From contig JAUXMZ010000031.1 in NCBI GenBank assembly GCA_030683105.1, forward strand, positions 1 to 55,280: 55,280 bases of DNA, written 5' to 3'. The stretch comes from Burkholderiales bacterium. GTDB lineage: Bacteria; Pseudomonadota; Gammaproteobacteria; Burkholderiales; SG8-41. The position numbers were made by a program, and so were the translations under genes. A model generated the notes under the pieces. The model was not told the DNA's origin and searched no databases. It saw nothing but the letters and a program-made list of their open reading frames with translations. Shown here piece by piece: positions 20,729 to 30,464 of this stretch (its first letter is position 1; each line of letters starts with the position of its first letter).

Positions 20729-21298
20729 CTGGCTACCTACAAGGAACTCTCCGATTTCCTCGCCGAAGTTGAACGGCGCGCCTTCAAGCAGGCGGTGTTT
20801 GCCGTCCGTGACGAGCATCAAGCACTGGATATCGTGCAGGACTCAATGTTGAAGCTTGCGGACAAGTATTCGACCCGGCCGCCGCACGAGTTGCCACTGC
20901 TGTTCCAGCGCATCATGCAGAACACCATTCGCGATTTTTTCCGCCGCCAGAAGGTGCGCTCCATGTGGACCATGCCGATGTCGTCGCTGTTCGGCGGCGG
21001 CGACGGTGACGATGACCATGATCCTCTGGAAACTTTAGAGATCGAAACCGACTCTAATTTCGGCGAATCTCCGGTAGTTCAGCTCGAACGATCGCAACTG
21101 CTTGTTATCATTGAAAAAGCACTGGAAAAGCTGCCGGGGCGTCAACGCCAAGCCTTCCTGTTGCGTTACTGGGAGGAAATGGACGTTGCGGAAGCGGCAG
21201 CGATTATGGGTTGCTCGGAGGGAAGTGTGAAAACGCACTGCTCGCGTGCGACCCATGCCCTTGCTGTGATGCTGAAGAAACAGGGAATCAAGCTATGA
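20729..21298 (+). CDS. RNA polymerase sigma factor, sigma-70/ECF-like family
   Basis: With the start proposed here the protein has 189 residues: sigma region 2 (RAFKQAVFAVRDEHQALDIV, DSMLKLADKY), an acidic linker, and region 4 (LPGRQRQAFLLRYWEEMDVA, then the helix-turn-helix). Family members open with an ATYKELSDFLAEVERR-like segment, which is encoded in frame upstream of the first conventional start (GTG 20795). The only candidate that keeps it is CTG 20729, eight bases after AAGG. The frame is closed by TAA at 20696. The gene heads the DUF3619-DUF3106-RDD operon. Confidence 0.82.
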   Translation: MATYKELSDFLAEVERRAFKQAVFAVRDEHQALDIVQDSMLKLADKYSTRPPHELPLLFQRIMQNTIRDFFRRQKVRSMWTMPMSSLFGGGDGDDDHDPLETLEIETDSNFGESPVVQLERSQLLVIIEKALEKLPGRQRQAFLLRYWEEMDVAEAAAIMGCSEGSVKTHCSRATHALAVMLKKQGIKL

Positions 21299-21678
21299 AC
21301 CATCAAGATCATGAACTGGCAGGGAAAATCGTCCGGCACCTGAACTACGGGGCGGACCAGATCGACCCGGCGATGCGCGAACGTCTGCTCGCGGCGCGCA
21401 AGGAAGCCTTGTCGCATTACAAGGACAAGCCTGAACCGGCATGGGGTCTGGCATGGGCCGGCCATACCCTGCGTGTCGTCGGCCATCGCTTCGAGACCCA
21501 CCATCTGATCGCGGCTGCGGCACTCATTGTGGCGCTGATCGCCGTGGTGTACTGGCAAAACCTGGGGCCGTCGAATGATTTTGCCGAAATCGACCTGGGG
21601 TTGCTGACCGACGATTTACCGATCAATGCCTATCTCGACCGGGGTTTCGATTCGTGGCTAAAACGCTCGTCGCGCTGA
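21295..21678 (+). CDS. DUF3619 family membrane protein
   Basis: The 127-residue protein has one central membrane span (about residues 73-92, LIAAAALIVALIAVVYW) between a charged N-terminal part and a short C-terminal part. It matches DUF3619. Its ATG overlaps the sigma-factor stop, so it may act as a membrane anti-sigma partner. That role is inferred from coupling and topology and is not established. Confidence 0.78.
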   Translation: MNHQDHELAGKIVRHLNYGADQIDPAMRERLLAARKEALSHYKDKPEPAWGLAWAGHTLRVVGHRFETHHLIAAAALIVALIAVVYWQNLGPSNDFAEIDLGLLTDDLPINAYLDRGFDSWLKRSSR

Positions 21679-22109
21679 TCGTCGCACTGTGCCTCGCCTG
21701 TCCAGTCGCCGCCGCTCAAAGTAAAGCCGGGTCCAAGAAAACCGCGAAGCATGCGTGGACGGAACTGACTGCAGCCCAGCGCCAGGTGCTTGCGCCGCTT
21801 GTGGTTGAGTGGGAAGAACTGGACACGACACGGCGAAAAAAGTGGGTCACGATTGCCGACCGCTATCCGAAAATGAAGCCCCAGGAACAGCAGCGACTCC
21901 AGGAACGCATGAAGGCATGGGCCGCACTGACCCCCGAGCAACGCCGCGCCGCGCGCGAAAAATACCAGACCGTGAAAAAGCTGCCCCCGGAAAAAAGGCA
22001 GGACGTCAGGCTGAAATGGCAGCAGTATCAGAAATCGCTCGCAACCCAGGACGAGACTCTGGGCAATGCTCTGTCCGCGCCCGCCACCCCCCCCGCCAGC
22101 GCAAACTAG
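21654..22109 (+). CDS. DUF3106 family exported protein
   Basis: The 151-residue protein has a signal peptide (residues 1-21, ending PVAAA). Its body is rich in Lys, Arg and Gln with repeats of the type LTAAQRQVLAPL and LTPEQRRAAREKY, a DUF3106 hallmark. It starts on GTG 21654 inside the end of the DUF3619 gene. The function is unknown; helical charged repeats suggest an extracytoplasmic sensor or chaperone-like protein. Confidence 0.78.
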   Translation: MAKTLVALIVALCLACPVAAAQSKAGSKKTAKHAWTELTAAQRQVLAPLVVEWEELDTTRRKKWVTIADRYPKMKPQEQQRLQERMKAWAALTPEQRRAAREKYQTVKKLPPEKRQDVRLKWQQYQKSLATQDETLGNALSAPATPPASAN

Positions 22110-22135
22110 CCGTATCGGGCATTTAACAGGATCCA

Positions 22136-22594
22136 GTGTCAACCGATAACACGGCAGCAAACCAGACGGCAAGTCTCGCCAGACGATTTTTAAGTGTCTT
22201 CTACGAAGCCCTGCTGCTCGCAGCAGTCCTGTTCGCCGGCACCCTTCCCGTTCTGATCCTGATGCAGCACGCTGAAACGGCGCTCACCCGGCCCCTGTTG
22301 CAACTCTATCTTTCCCTGTTATGCGGCACTTATTTTGTATGGCAATGGTTACACGGCGGCCAGACGCTGCCGATGAAATCGTGGCGCATCAGGCTCGTCA
22401 CGCACGAGGGCACACAACTGACCCCGCGGCACGCCATTTATCGCTTCATATTCGCCCTGCTCAGCCTGGCGCTATTCGGCACAGGTTTTCTCTGGGCATT
22501 CTTCGACCGCGACCGGCAGTTCCTGCACGACCGTCTGGCAGGAACGAAGATCATCAACGACGGCAGGGGAACGACGAAGGTGGAACGGCGCTAG
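22136..22594 (+). CDS. RDD family membrane protein
   Basis: The 152-residue protein has three to four hydrophobic segments and the RDD features: Arg near the first span (LARRFLSVFYEALLLAA) and the motif DRDRQFLHDRLAGTKII near the end. RDD proteins are small transporters or stress proteins of mostly unknown function. It starts on GTG 22136 and is the last gene of the sigma-factor operon. Confidence 0.85.
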   Translation: MSTDNTAANQTASLARRFLSVFYEALLLAAVLFAGTLPVLILMQHAETALTRPLLQLYLSLLCGTYFVWQWLHGGQTLPMKSWRIRLVTHEGTQLTPRHAIYRFIFALLSLALFGTGFLWAFFDRDRQFLHDRLAGTKIINDGRGTTKVERR

Positions 22595-22627
22595 ATTCAT
22601 CATTCATCCTTCATCGCTCATCATTCG
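22593..22627. repeat. TTCATC short-word repeat
   Basis: The convergent gap between the RDD gene and lptG is almost entirely ATTCATCATTCATCCTTCAT-type repeats of a six- to eight-base word. It belongs with the other gene-border repeats in form, but has a single arm. Confidence 0.55.
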
Positions 22628-22633
22628 GCGCGG

Positions 22634-23707
22634 CTAACGCCGCTCCTGCCACCACATCATGCCTACAGCCATGCCGAGGATAATCAGCGTCGGCAACACG
22701 GCACTCAGCACCGGCAGCCAGTCGTTCAATAACCCGAGATGGGCGAACAAGCGGTTGAGGAAATAAAACGCGAGCCCAAGCATGATGCCGGAAAATACTT
22801 TGGCGCCGACCCCGCCCTGGCGTTTCTGATAAACGGCAAACGGCAATGCCAGCACCATCATCACCAGAACGGCGAGCGGGTACATGATCTTGGTCCATAG
22901 CGCGATTTCGTAGCGCAGAGCTTTTTGCCTGTTTTCTCTTAAATGCTGGGCATATGAATACAGGTTCCATGCCGACATCTGTTCCGGCTGCACCAGCAGC
23001 GTATTGAGCAGGTCGGGATCCAGAACGGACTGCCAGCTTACCTCTGCAACAGTGCTGATAGCCGTTTTCCTGTCTTCGAAAGTCGTCCGCACCACATCCT
23101 TGAGCAACCAGCGACGCCCGCCCTGATAGTCGCCATTCCTGGCAAAACTGATGGAGCGCAGTTCGTTTTCATCGCCAAAATCGTAAATCCTGACGCCCTT
23201 GAGCGTTGCATCAGGCATTACTTCCAGAACATTGATAAAGCTTTTACCGTCCTTGACCCAGAGTCCGGAACGAAACTCCTGTGCCACCAGTCCGGTGACC
23301 GCCTGTGCCCGCAACCGCTGCGCAAACTGTTCCGCAGGCGGTGCGACAAACTCGCCAACCACAAAGGCAGTCGCTGCAAACATCAAGCCGACGCCTCCCA
23401 GCATGACTGATATGCGCGCCAGCGATACGCCGGAGGTGCGCATTACCGTGTATTCCGAACTCGCGACCAGTTGCGCCAGCGCGAACAGCGTGCCGATCAG
23501 CACCGCGATGGGGAAAAGCTCGTAGACATGGTTCGGCACCGAAAACAGCACGAATATCATGATATGGCGCAAACGGTAGTTCCCCTGCCCCAGGTCACCG
23601 ATCTGGTCGACGAGATCAAAAAACGCGAACAGCATCAACAGCGCTATGAACACCAGCGCGGTGGCGCCCATGATTTCCCTGACGAGATAGCGCCGCAGCG
23701 TTTTCAT
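22634..23707 (-). CDS. lptG: LPS export permease LptG
   Basis: The 357-residue inner-membrane protein has six expected spans: three N-terminal, a periplasmic jellyroll-like domain (about residues 105-265) and three C-terminal. With LptF and the LptB ATPase it extracts lipopolysaccharide and passes it to LptC. I chose ATG 23707, which overlaps the lptF stop as ATGA; upstream codons lie inside lptF. Confidence 0.94.
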   Translation of the reverse strand: MKTLRRYLVREIMGATALVFIALLMLFAFFDLVDQIGDLGQGNYRLRHIMIFVLFSVPNHVYELFPIAVLIGTLFALAQLVASSEYTVMRTSGVSLARISVMLGGVGLMFAATAFVVGEFVAPPAEQFAQRLRAQAVTGLVAQEFRSGLWVKDGKSFINVLEVMPDATLKGVRIYDFGDENELRSISFARNGDYQGGRRWLLKDVVRTTFEDRKTAISTVAEVSWQSVLDPDLLNTLLVQPEQMSAWNLYSYAQHLRENRQKALRYEIALWTKIMYPLAVLVMMVLALPFAVYQKRQGGVGAKVFSGIMLGLAFYFLNRLFAHLGLLNDWLPVLSAVLPTLIILGMAVGMMWWQERR

Positions 23708-24783
23708 TTGATCAGGCGAAACACTGAAAATACCATCAGGCGCCGGTAATACAGCAGCAGCAGCAGCACCAGCATGCCAAAGTGGACTGTCCACAGTCCG
23801 GCTGCAAGGCTTATTTGCGACTGCGCGATCGACACCTGCATGACGGACAGCAGATTGCTGTAAATCATGTAAATCAGCAGCGCCAGGACCAGATTCATCG
23901 AGCGCCCGGCGCGTGGATTGACGAAAGACAACGGAATGGCCAGCAGCGACAGGATCAATGCGGATACGGGCAGCCCGATGCGCCAGGACAACTCTGCAAG
24001 GTTGGGCGGCGTGGGATCACGCATCAGTCCGATGGTAGTCGTGGTTTTGGTGCTTGGCGGGCGCCCCGCCGCCTCGTGTGCCTCGATGCGCATCGCATAG
24101 CGCTCGAACTCGAATATTTTGTATTCGGCAGTGCCGGGCTCGCCCTCGTAACGCCGGCCGTTGAGCAGCACGAGGAAACGGTCCCCATTTGCCATTGTTT
24201 CCTGGAACCCGCGACGCGCAACCATCACGCCCAACTTCTGGTTCTGGACTGAACTTACAAAAACGTTGGCCACAAGGTTCTCGGCGCCCAGGATCTCTTC
24301 GACAAAATACACCCGTTCCGACTGGTGCGATTCCCGAAAGACCCCCGGCGATACTGCGGATACATCATCACGGCTTTCCATCAGCCGCCGGAATTCTTCC
24401 CCCTTTTCCACCGCCCAGGGTGAAAGCGCGAGCGATAGCAGGGCGATGGTGAACACCAGTGGTGCGGCGAACATCAGGACCGGCCGGATCCAGTCGGTCA
24501 GACTCATGCCGCACGAGAACCACACCACCATCTCCGAGTCGCGATAACTGCGGGTCAGCGTCATCAGCACCGCGATGAACAGCGTCAGCGACAGCAGCAC
24601 CGGCAGATAGCTGACAAGGGTAAGGCCGATCAGCGCAAAAACGCCGGTGGAAGTAATCGCGCCGGTTGCCGCCTCGCCGAGCAAGCGCACCAGTTGGGTG
24701 GTCAATGCGATACCCAGCAACACCAAAAAAGTACCGAGCGCCGCAGCGGTAAGTTCGCGCAACAGGGTTTTTCGAAAGATCAT
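23704..24783 (-). CDS. lptF: LPS export permease LptF
   Basis: The 359-residue partner of LptG has the same topology, with the N-terminal motif [20 protein letters not shown] and the cytoplasmic coupling region [16 protein letters not shown]. It is divergent from pepA, a conserved arrangement in beta- and gammaproteobacteria. Confidence 0.95.
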   Translation of the reverse strand: MIFRKTLLRELTAAALGTFLVLLGIALTTQLVRLLGEAATGAITSTGVFALIGLTLVSYLPVLLSLTLFIAVLMTLTRSYRDSEMVVWFSCGMSLTDWIRPVLMFAAPLVFTIALLSLALSPWAVEKGEEFRRLMESRDDVSAVSPGVFRESHQSERVYFVEEILGAENLVANVFVSSVQNQKLGVMVARRGFQETMANGDRFLVLLNGRRYEGEPGTAEYKIFEFERYAMRIEAHEAAGRPPSTKTTTTIGLMRDPTPPNLAELSWRIGLPVSALILSLLAIPLSFVNPRAGRSMNLVLALLIYMIYSNLLSVMQVSIAQSQISLAAGLWTVHFGMLVLLLLLYYRRLMVFSVFRLIK

Positions 24784-24860
24784 TCAGGCGCTTTACTTTT
24801 GGCGAAGAATGCACCGATAATCAGAACGCTATCAAACATACTTCAGCGCGGGAGCAGATT

Positions 24861-26354
24861 GTGGAATTTAGCATAAAAAGCGGCTTGCCGGAGAGCAGAA
24901 AGGGCGGCTGCACCGTAGTCGGGATTTTCGAGTCGCGCAAATTGAGCGCCGCGGCGGCTACGCTCGACCGCACGGCCAAAGGGTATCTCGCCAGCATCGT
25001 CAAACGCGGCGACATGGACGGCAAACTGGGCGCCACTCTGGTGCTGCATAATGTCCCGAACATCGCGAGCGAGCGCGTGCTGCTGGTCGGGCTCGGACCC
25101 GAGGCCGATTTTCACGACAAGCAGTATCGCGATTCCGTCGCGGCCGCGATAAAAGCGTTGATCGCGACCGGCGCGAAGGAGGCCTCGCTTCATCTCACCG
25201 AAATCAGTGCCGTCAAGCGCGATATCCACTGGCGGGTCAGTCATGCGGTAACGGTCGCGCGCGATGTGATTTACCGCTTTGACCGCATGAAGAGCAAACC
25301 CGAAACGGCCTTACCGGCATTGCACCGGCTGGTGATCGGCGTAGGCGACAAATCAGCGCAGCGGCAGGCTGCAGCCGGCCTGGAGCAGGGGCTGGCAGTG
25401 GCTCACGGCATGAGCCTCGCCAAGGACCTGGGCAATCTGCCGGCTAACGTCTGCACCCCGGCCTACCTCGCCGAGCAGGCGCGCGAACTTGCAAAACGCT
25501 ATCGCATGAAAGTGCAGGTGCTCGAATGCAAAGACATGGAAAAGCTCGGCATGGGCACGCTGCTTTCGGTCGCGCAGGGCAGCGTTCAGCCGCCGAAGCT
25601 GATTACGCTCGAGTACCGTGGCGCGGGAAAATCGCAGAAACCCGTAGTATTGGTGGGCAAAGGAGTCACCTTCGATACCGGCGGCATCTCGATCAAACCC
25701 GCCCCCGAAATGGACGAGATGAAGTTCGACATGTGCGGCGCAGCCAGCGTGCTGGGCACGCTCAAGGCAGTCGCCGAAATGAAACTGCCGATCAACGTGG
25801 TCGGCATCATCCCGGCCACCGAGAATATGCCCGGAGGCCGCGCCACCAAACCGGGGGACATCGTCACCAGCATGTCGGGACAGACCATAGAGATACTCAA
25901 TACCGACGCGGAGGGACGGCTCATCCTGTGCGATGCGCTGACCTATGCGGAGCGCTTCGAACCGGATGTGGTGGTGGATATCGCAACCCTTACCGGCGCA
26001 TGCGTAATTGCGCTCGGCCATGTCGCGAGCGGGTTGTTCTCGAATAATGAGGCGATCGCCAAAGAACTGATCGCCGCGGGCGACACCGCCAACGACCGCG
26101 CATGGCACATGCCGTTGTGGGACGATTACCAGGAACAGCTCAAGAGCAATTTTGCCGACTTCGCCAACATCGGCGGCCGGCCCGCGGGCAGCATCACCGC
26201 GGCATGTTTCCTGGCCCGCTTTGCCAAGAAATTCAAATGGGCGCATCTGGACATTGCCGGCACAGCATGGAAATCAGGCAAGGAAAAAGGCTCGACCGGG
26301 CGCCCGGTACCGCTGCTCACACAATTCCTGGTCAATCGCGCGGCGCGGAAATAA
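24861..26354 (+). CDS. pepA: Leucyl aminopeptidase (M17)
   Basis: This cytosolic metallo-exopeptidase has 497 residues. The catalytic domain shows metal-binding and active-site motifs [15 protein letters not shown] and [14 protein letters not shown]. It probably starts on GTG 24861, nine bases after GGGAG. PepA can also bind DNA in some bacteria; nothing here tests that. Confidence 0.95.
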   Translation: MEFSIKSGLPESRKGGCTVVGIFESRKLSAAAATLDRTAKGYLASIVKRGDMDGKLGATLVLHNVPNIASERVLLVGLGPEADFHDKQYRDSVAAAIKALIATGAKEASLHLTEISAVKRDIHWRVSHAVTVARDVIYRFDRMKSKPETALPALHRLVIGVGDKSAQRQAAAGLEQGLAVAHGMSLAKDLGNLPANVCTPAYLAEQARELAKRYRMKVQVLECKDMEKLGMGTLLSVAQGSVQPPKLITLEYRGAGKSQKPVVLVGKGVTFDTGGISIKPAPEMDEMKFDMCGAASVLGTLKAVAEMKLPINVVGIIPATENMPGGRATKPGDIVTSMSGQTIEILNTDAEGRLILCDALTYAERFEPDVVVDIATLTGACVIALGHVASGLFSNNEAIAKELIAAGDTANDRAWHMPLWDDYQEQLKSNFADFANIGGRPAGSITAACFLARFAKKFKWAHLDIAGTAWKSGKEKGSTGRPVPLLTQFLVNRAARK

Positions 26355-26428
26355 AACCGATAACCGCAGAGGTTTTTTTCAATACCTTCTTTTCAACACC
26401 CGCTTGACGGGTGCGCTCGACGGGTACG

Positions 26429-26513
26429 CAAAAGCGCCAAGGAAGCGCAAAGAAAATCAGATCGTAAAACGGAAACCTTCGCGTACCTTTGCGCCTTAGC
26501 GTCTTTGCGGTGA
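26429..26513. repeat. TTTGCG short-word repeat with facing arms
   Basis: The left arm (ACGCAAAAGCGCCAAGGAAG then CGCAAAG) faces a right arm (CCTTTGCGCCTTAGCGTC then TTTGCGGTG) across about 45 bases. The arms are complementary in an imperfect hairpin. A stray ACCGCAGAGG upstream at about 26359 may be a displaced end of the left arm. The element fills the pepA-holC gap. Confidence 0.75.
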
Positions 26514-26531
26514 AGATCTTGAATGTAAAAC

Positions 26532-26960
26532 ATGACACAGATTGATTTTTACACCGGTGTCGAAGACAAGATGCACACCGCCTGCAGGCTCGCTGCCAAG
26601 GCCTACAGCCTCAATCTGCGCGTGATGGTCTTTTGTTCCGAAGCGGAATCCGCCCATCGCTTCGACCGTTTGCTGTGGACGACGCCGGCAACCGGCTTCA
26701 TTCCCCATTGTTTTAGCGGCGACCCGCTGGCGCCGGTGACCCCGGTCATCGTCGATCACGACAGCGGGGATTCGTCCCATGATCAGGTCTTGCTCAATCT
26801 GCGCGCGGAATGGCCGCCCTTTTTCAGCCGTTTCCAGAGACTCATCGAAATTGTGACCCTGAATGACGAAGACAAGGCGAACGCGCGCGAACGCTACAAG
26901 TTCTACCGCGACCGCGGGTATGAAATTCGCACCCACGACCTGTCGAAAGCAGATCAATAG
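26532..26960 (+). CDS. holC: DNA polymerase III chi subunit
   Basis: The 142-residue clamp-loader accessory subunit links the polymerase to single-strand DNA-binding protein. It has the family pattern of an N-terminal [29 protein letters not shown], and [10 protein letters not shown]. Its place between pepA and valS is the standard betaproteobacterial order. Confidence 0.92.
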   Translation: MTQIDFYTGVEDKMHTACRLAAKAYSLNLRVMVFCSEAESAHRFDRLLWTTPATGFIPHCFSGDPLAPVTPVIVDHDSGDSSHDQVLLNLRAEWPPFFSRFQRLIEIVTLNDEDKANARERYKFYRDRGYEIRTHDLSKADQ

Positions 26961-26973
26961 GCATGGCGCCCTG

Positions 26974-27549
26974 ATGGCACACCCTCCCGACCGTGACGAA
27001 GACAGCGAAGAAAACCTGCTCAAGCGGGCGGATGCGTTGCTGGCGCGCCATCGCCGGCAGGCGGGTCTTGCGCGCGAGGATACGGCCGTCCCCATACTCA
27101 CTGACGCGGTGAATGGCGGCGATGCTGCCTCAGAGGTGCCGTTGCTGACCGACGTCATTGATCCCGACGTGCCCGACGCGGCGGCGGATGTCGTGCTTCA
27201 ACCCACTGCAGGCTCAGAGATTATTTCTCGAGTACAGTCGCAAAATCTTGAGCACAAGGTCTACCTCAAGCTGAAAAAGGGACTCGACACCCATATTGCC
27301 GGCGTGATGCAGGAGAGATTCATGCCGGAAATCGGCGCGGCACTGGAGCAGGCGTTGCAGAAAATCACGCTCGACCTCAGATCCAATATCAGCACCATGG
27401 TACGGACTTCAATAGAAGAAACGCTGCAGGCCCAACTCAAGACCCTGCAGCTCACCCTCGACCCCGGGACCCGGGCGGCAGAGCCCGTGGCCCCTTCGGG
27501 GTCGGGTATAATGCCGGACTTTTCTGCAACCCTTCCCCCCGCTACCGAA
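26974..27549 (+). CDS. DUF2486-like region running in frame into valS
   Basis: From ATG 26974 a 192-residue acidic stretch is encoded with no stop before the valS ATG. It has two copies of an IPxLTDVV-like motif ([16 protein letters not shown]), then an amphipathic helical part ending near LQLTLDPG. Similar proteins (DUF2486-like) are separate genes next to valS in other betaproteobacteria, as far as I recall. Here the frame continues unbroken, giving a potential 1124-residue fusion. A TATAAT inside the region suggests valS is also transcribed on its own. The function is unknown. Confidence 0.6.
27507..27512 (+). promoter_or_regulatory. Possible -10 box of valS
   Basis: A TATAAT in the context GGGTATAATGCCGG lies 38 bases before valS ATG 27550, inside the DUF2486-like coding region. 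The -35 is poor. If active, it would give a valS message that excludes the upstream frame. Confidence 0.4.
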
Positions 27550-30348
27550 ATGGAGCTAGCCAAGAGTTTTGAGCCGGCCGCGATTGAAGCGCGCTGGTAC
27601 CCGGCCTGGGAAAGCAGCGGCTATTTCAAGGCCGGTCTGGACCAGGCGAATCCGAACAGCTACTGCATCCTGCTGCCGCCGCCCAATGTCACCGGCACGC
27701 TGCACATGGGCCATGGTTTCAACCAGACCATCATGGATGCGCTTACCCGCTACCATCGCATGAGCGGCGACAATACGCTGTGGCAACCGGGCACCGATCA
27801 CGCGGGCATCGCCACCCAGATCGTGGTCGAACGCCAGCTGGAAGCGCAGGGCGTCACGCGCCACGCGCTGGGCCGCGAGAAGTTTGTCGGGAAAGTATGG
27901 GAATGGAAAGAGCACTCCGGCTCCACCATCACGCGCCAGATGCGCCGGCTCGGCACGTCCTGCGACTGGTCGCGCGAGCGCTTTACCATGGACCCCGGGC
28001 TGTCGAAAATCGTCACCGAGACCTTCGTCCGTCTATACAACGAGGGGCTGATCTATCGCGGCAAGCGGCTGGTGAACTGGGATCCGAAGCTGCTCACCGC
28101 CGTGTCCGATCTGGAGGTGGAAAGCGAGGAGGAGGACGGCTTCCTGTGGCACATCCGCTATCCTCTCGCCGACGGCTCGGGCCATCTGACGGTGGCTACG
28201 ACGCGGCCGGAGACTATGCTTGGCGACACGGCGGTCGCCGTGAATCCGGAAGATGATCGCTACGCGCACCTCGTCGGCAAGACCATAAATCTGCCGCTGA
28301 CCATCCGCGAAATTCCGATTATCGCCGACGCTTATGTCGACAAGGCATTCGGCACCGGCTGCGTGAAGATCACGCCGGCGCACGACTTCAACGACTACCA
28401 GATCGGCCAGCGTCACCAACTGCCGACGATCAACGTCCTGACGCTGGACGCAAAAATCAACGACAACGGCCCGGCCGCCTACCGTGGGCTCGACCGCTAT
28501 GCGGCGCGCAAACAGATTGTCGCCGATCTCGAGGGCCAGGGCCTGCTGGAAAAAACCGAAAAATACCGTCTCAAGGTACCGCGCTGCGGCCGCACCGGCG
28601 AAGTAGTCGAACCCATGCTCACCGACCAGTGGTTCGTGGCCATGAGCAAACCCGGCGCCGACGGCAAATCCATCGCCGGCAAAGCGCTCGACTGCGTGGC
28701 CTCGGGCGAGATCAGGTTCGTGCCGGAAAACTGGGTCAACACCTATAATCAGTGGCTCAACAACATCCAGGACTGGTGCATCTCGCGCCAATTGTGGTGG
28801 GGGCACCAGATCCCGGCGTGGTACGACGAACACGGCGCTGTCTACGTAGGAAACAGCGAGGCCGAAGTGCGCGAGAAATACGCCTCCCGCCTCCCGCCTC
28901 ACGCCTCACTCCGACGGGACGAGGATGTGCTCGATACCTGGTATTCCTCGGCGCTGTGGCCGTTCTCGACTCTCGACTGGACACCTGACTATCCGGCCAA
29001 ATCGAATCCCGCGCTCGATCTTTACTTGCCGTCATCAGTGCTGGTCACCGGCTTCGACATCATTTTCTTCTGGGTGGCGCGCATGGTCATGATGACCAGG
29101 CACATCACCGGCAAGATCCCGTTCCGTCATGTCTATGTCCACGGCCTGATCCGCGACGCCGAAGGACAGAAGATGTCGAAGTCCAAAGGCAACGTGCTCG
29201 ATCCGATTGACCTCATCGACGGCATCGGTATCGAAGACCTGGTCAGCAAGCGCACCACCGGGCTCATGGATCCGCGCCAGGCGCAGACCATCGAGAAGCG
29301 CACCCGCAAGGAATTCCCGCAAGGCATTCCGGCCTTCGGCACCGATGCGCTGCGCTTCACCTTCGCCAGCCTCGCCTCACCCGGCCGCGACATCAAGTTC
29401 GATCTTGCGCGCTGCGATGGCTATCGCAATTTCTGCAACAAACTGTGGAATGCAACGCGTTTCGTGCTGATGAACTGCGCCGGCAAGGACACTGGACTGG
29501 ATGATGCGCTGCCGGTTGAATTATCGACCGCCGACCGGTGGATGATCAGCCGTCTGCAACGCGCGGAAGCAGACGCGCAACAGGCTTTCCGCGACTACCG
29601 CTTCGACAATCTGGCGCGCAACCTCTACGAATTGATCTGGGACGAATACTGCGACTGGTACGTCGAACTGGCGAAAGTGCAGCTATTCACCGGAAACGAT
29701 GCCCAGCAGCGCGGAACACGGCGGACCCTGGTACGCGTACTGGAAACCATTTTGCGGCTTGCGCACCCATTGATTCCGTTCATTACCGAGGAGCTGTGGC
29801 AGAAGGTTGCGCCGCTCGCGGGAAAAAACGGCAACTCCATCATGCTGCAGCGCTACCCCGTGCCGCAGCCGGAGCGTATCGATGAGGCCGCCGAAATGGA
29901 TATCGCGACTCTCAAACAACTGGTGACGGCCTGCCGCACGTTAAGAAGCGAGATGGGTATCGCCCCTTCGCAGAAACTGCCGTTGCTGGCGCAAGGCGAC
30001 CAGGCGCGCCTCGTGACTTATACACCCTACCTTGCCGCGCTGGCGCGTCTGTCGGAAGTGGTGATCGCCAATCCGCTGCCCGCAGCTGACGCGCCGGTTT
30101 CGATCGTCGGCGAGTACCGGCTCATGCTCAAGATGGAAATCGATCTGGCCGCAGAACGCGAGCGGCTCAACAAGGAACTGGCCCGGCTCGAGAATGAAAT
30201 CCACAAATCCCAGACCAAGCTCGGCAATCCGGGATTCGTCGAGCGCGCACCACCGCCGGTCGTCGCGCTGGAAAGACAGCGGCTCGAAAAATTCAGCTCG
30301 ACACTGGGCGAGGTCAGACAGCAACTCGCCAAGCTCGGCGCAGCATGA
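27550..30348 (+). CDS. valS: Valyl-tRNA synthetase
   Basis: This class I synthetase charges tRNA-Val. The 932-residue protein has the HIGH-type motif ([12 protein letters not shown]), an editing domain with [13 protein letters not shown], the KMSKS motif ([11 protein letters not shown]) and a C-terminal coiled coil ([18 protein letters not shown]). I chose ATG 27550 ([20 protein letters not shown]), the usual family start, though the frame is open upstream. Near residue 445 a CCTCCCG/CCTCACG minisatellite is translated as [15 protein letters not shown] within an otherwise conserved region. Confidence 0.95.
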   Translation: MELAKSFEPAAIEARWYPAWESSGYFKAGLDQANPNSYCILLPPPNVTGTLHMGHGFNQTIMDALTRYHRMSGDNTLWQPGTDHAGIATQIVVERQLEAQGVTRHALGREKFVGKVWEWKEHSGSTITRQMRRLGTSCDWSRERFTMDPGLSKIVTETFVRLYNEGLIYRGKRLVNWDPKLLTAVSDLEVESEEEDGFLWHIRYPLADGSGHLTVATTRPETMLGDTAVAVNPEDDRYAHLVGKTINLPLTIREIPIIADAYVDKAFGTGCVKITPAHDFNDYQIGQRHQLPTINVLTLDAKINDNGPAAYRGLDRYAARKQIVADLEGQGLLEKTEKYRLKVPRCGRTGEVVEPMLTDQWFVAMSKPGADGKSIAGKALDCVASGEIRFVPENWVNTYNQWLNNIQDWCISRQLWWGHQIPAWYDEHGAVYVGNSEAEVREKYASRLPPHASLRRDEDVLDTWYSSALWPFSTLDWTPDYPAKSNPALDLYLPSSVLVTGFDIIFFWVARMVMMTRHITGKIPFRHVYVHGLIRDAEGQKMSKSKGNVLDPIDLIDGIGIEDLVSKRTTGLMDPRQAQTIEKRTRKEFPQGIPAFGTDALRFTFASLASPGRDIKFDLARCDGYRNFCNKLWNATRFVLMNCAGKDTGLDDALPVELSTADRWMISRLQRAEADAQQAFRDYRFDNLARNLYELIWDEYCDWYVELAKVQLFTGNDAQQRGTRRTLVRVLETILRLAHPLIPFITEELWQKVAPLAGKNGNSIMLQRYPVPQPERIDEAAEMDIATLKQLVTACRTLRSEMGIAPSQKLPLLAQGDQARLVTYTPYLAALARLSEVVIANPLPAADAPVSIVGEYRLMLKMEIDLAAERERLNKELARLENEIHKSQTKLGNPGFVERAPPPVVALERQRLEKFSSTLGEVRQQLAKLGAA
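28877..28908. repeat. CGCCTCCCGCCTCAC minisatellite inside valS
   Basis: Four tandem seven-base words (CGCCTCC, CGCCTCC, CGCCTCA, CGCCTCA) lie in frame in valS. The word resembles the CGCCTCACCCTTCACCC stretch at the gene border near 48370, so this looks like the same kind of element tolerated inside a coding region. Confidence 0.65.
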
Positions 30349-30351
30349 ATA

Positions 30352-30450
30352 AAATGGACAGGATTTACAACACAGAAATATTATTAAAAACAAGAAGTTG
30401 AATTTATCCTGTTAATCCTGTCTAGTTCTGTAAATCCTGTCTATTTCCAG
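30352..30450. repeat. AATCCTGT short-word repeat with facing arms
   Basis: A short left arm (ATGGACAGGATTTACA) faces a longer right arm (ATCCTGTTAATCCTGTC, GTAAATCCTGTCTATTT). Related copies are at 38751-38792 and 43250-43379. It fills the gap between valS and the MFS gene. Confidence 0.75.
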
Positions 30451-30464
30451 ATTGGGCGCAAAGC

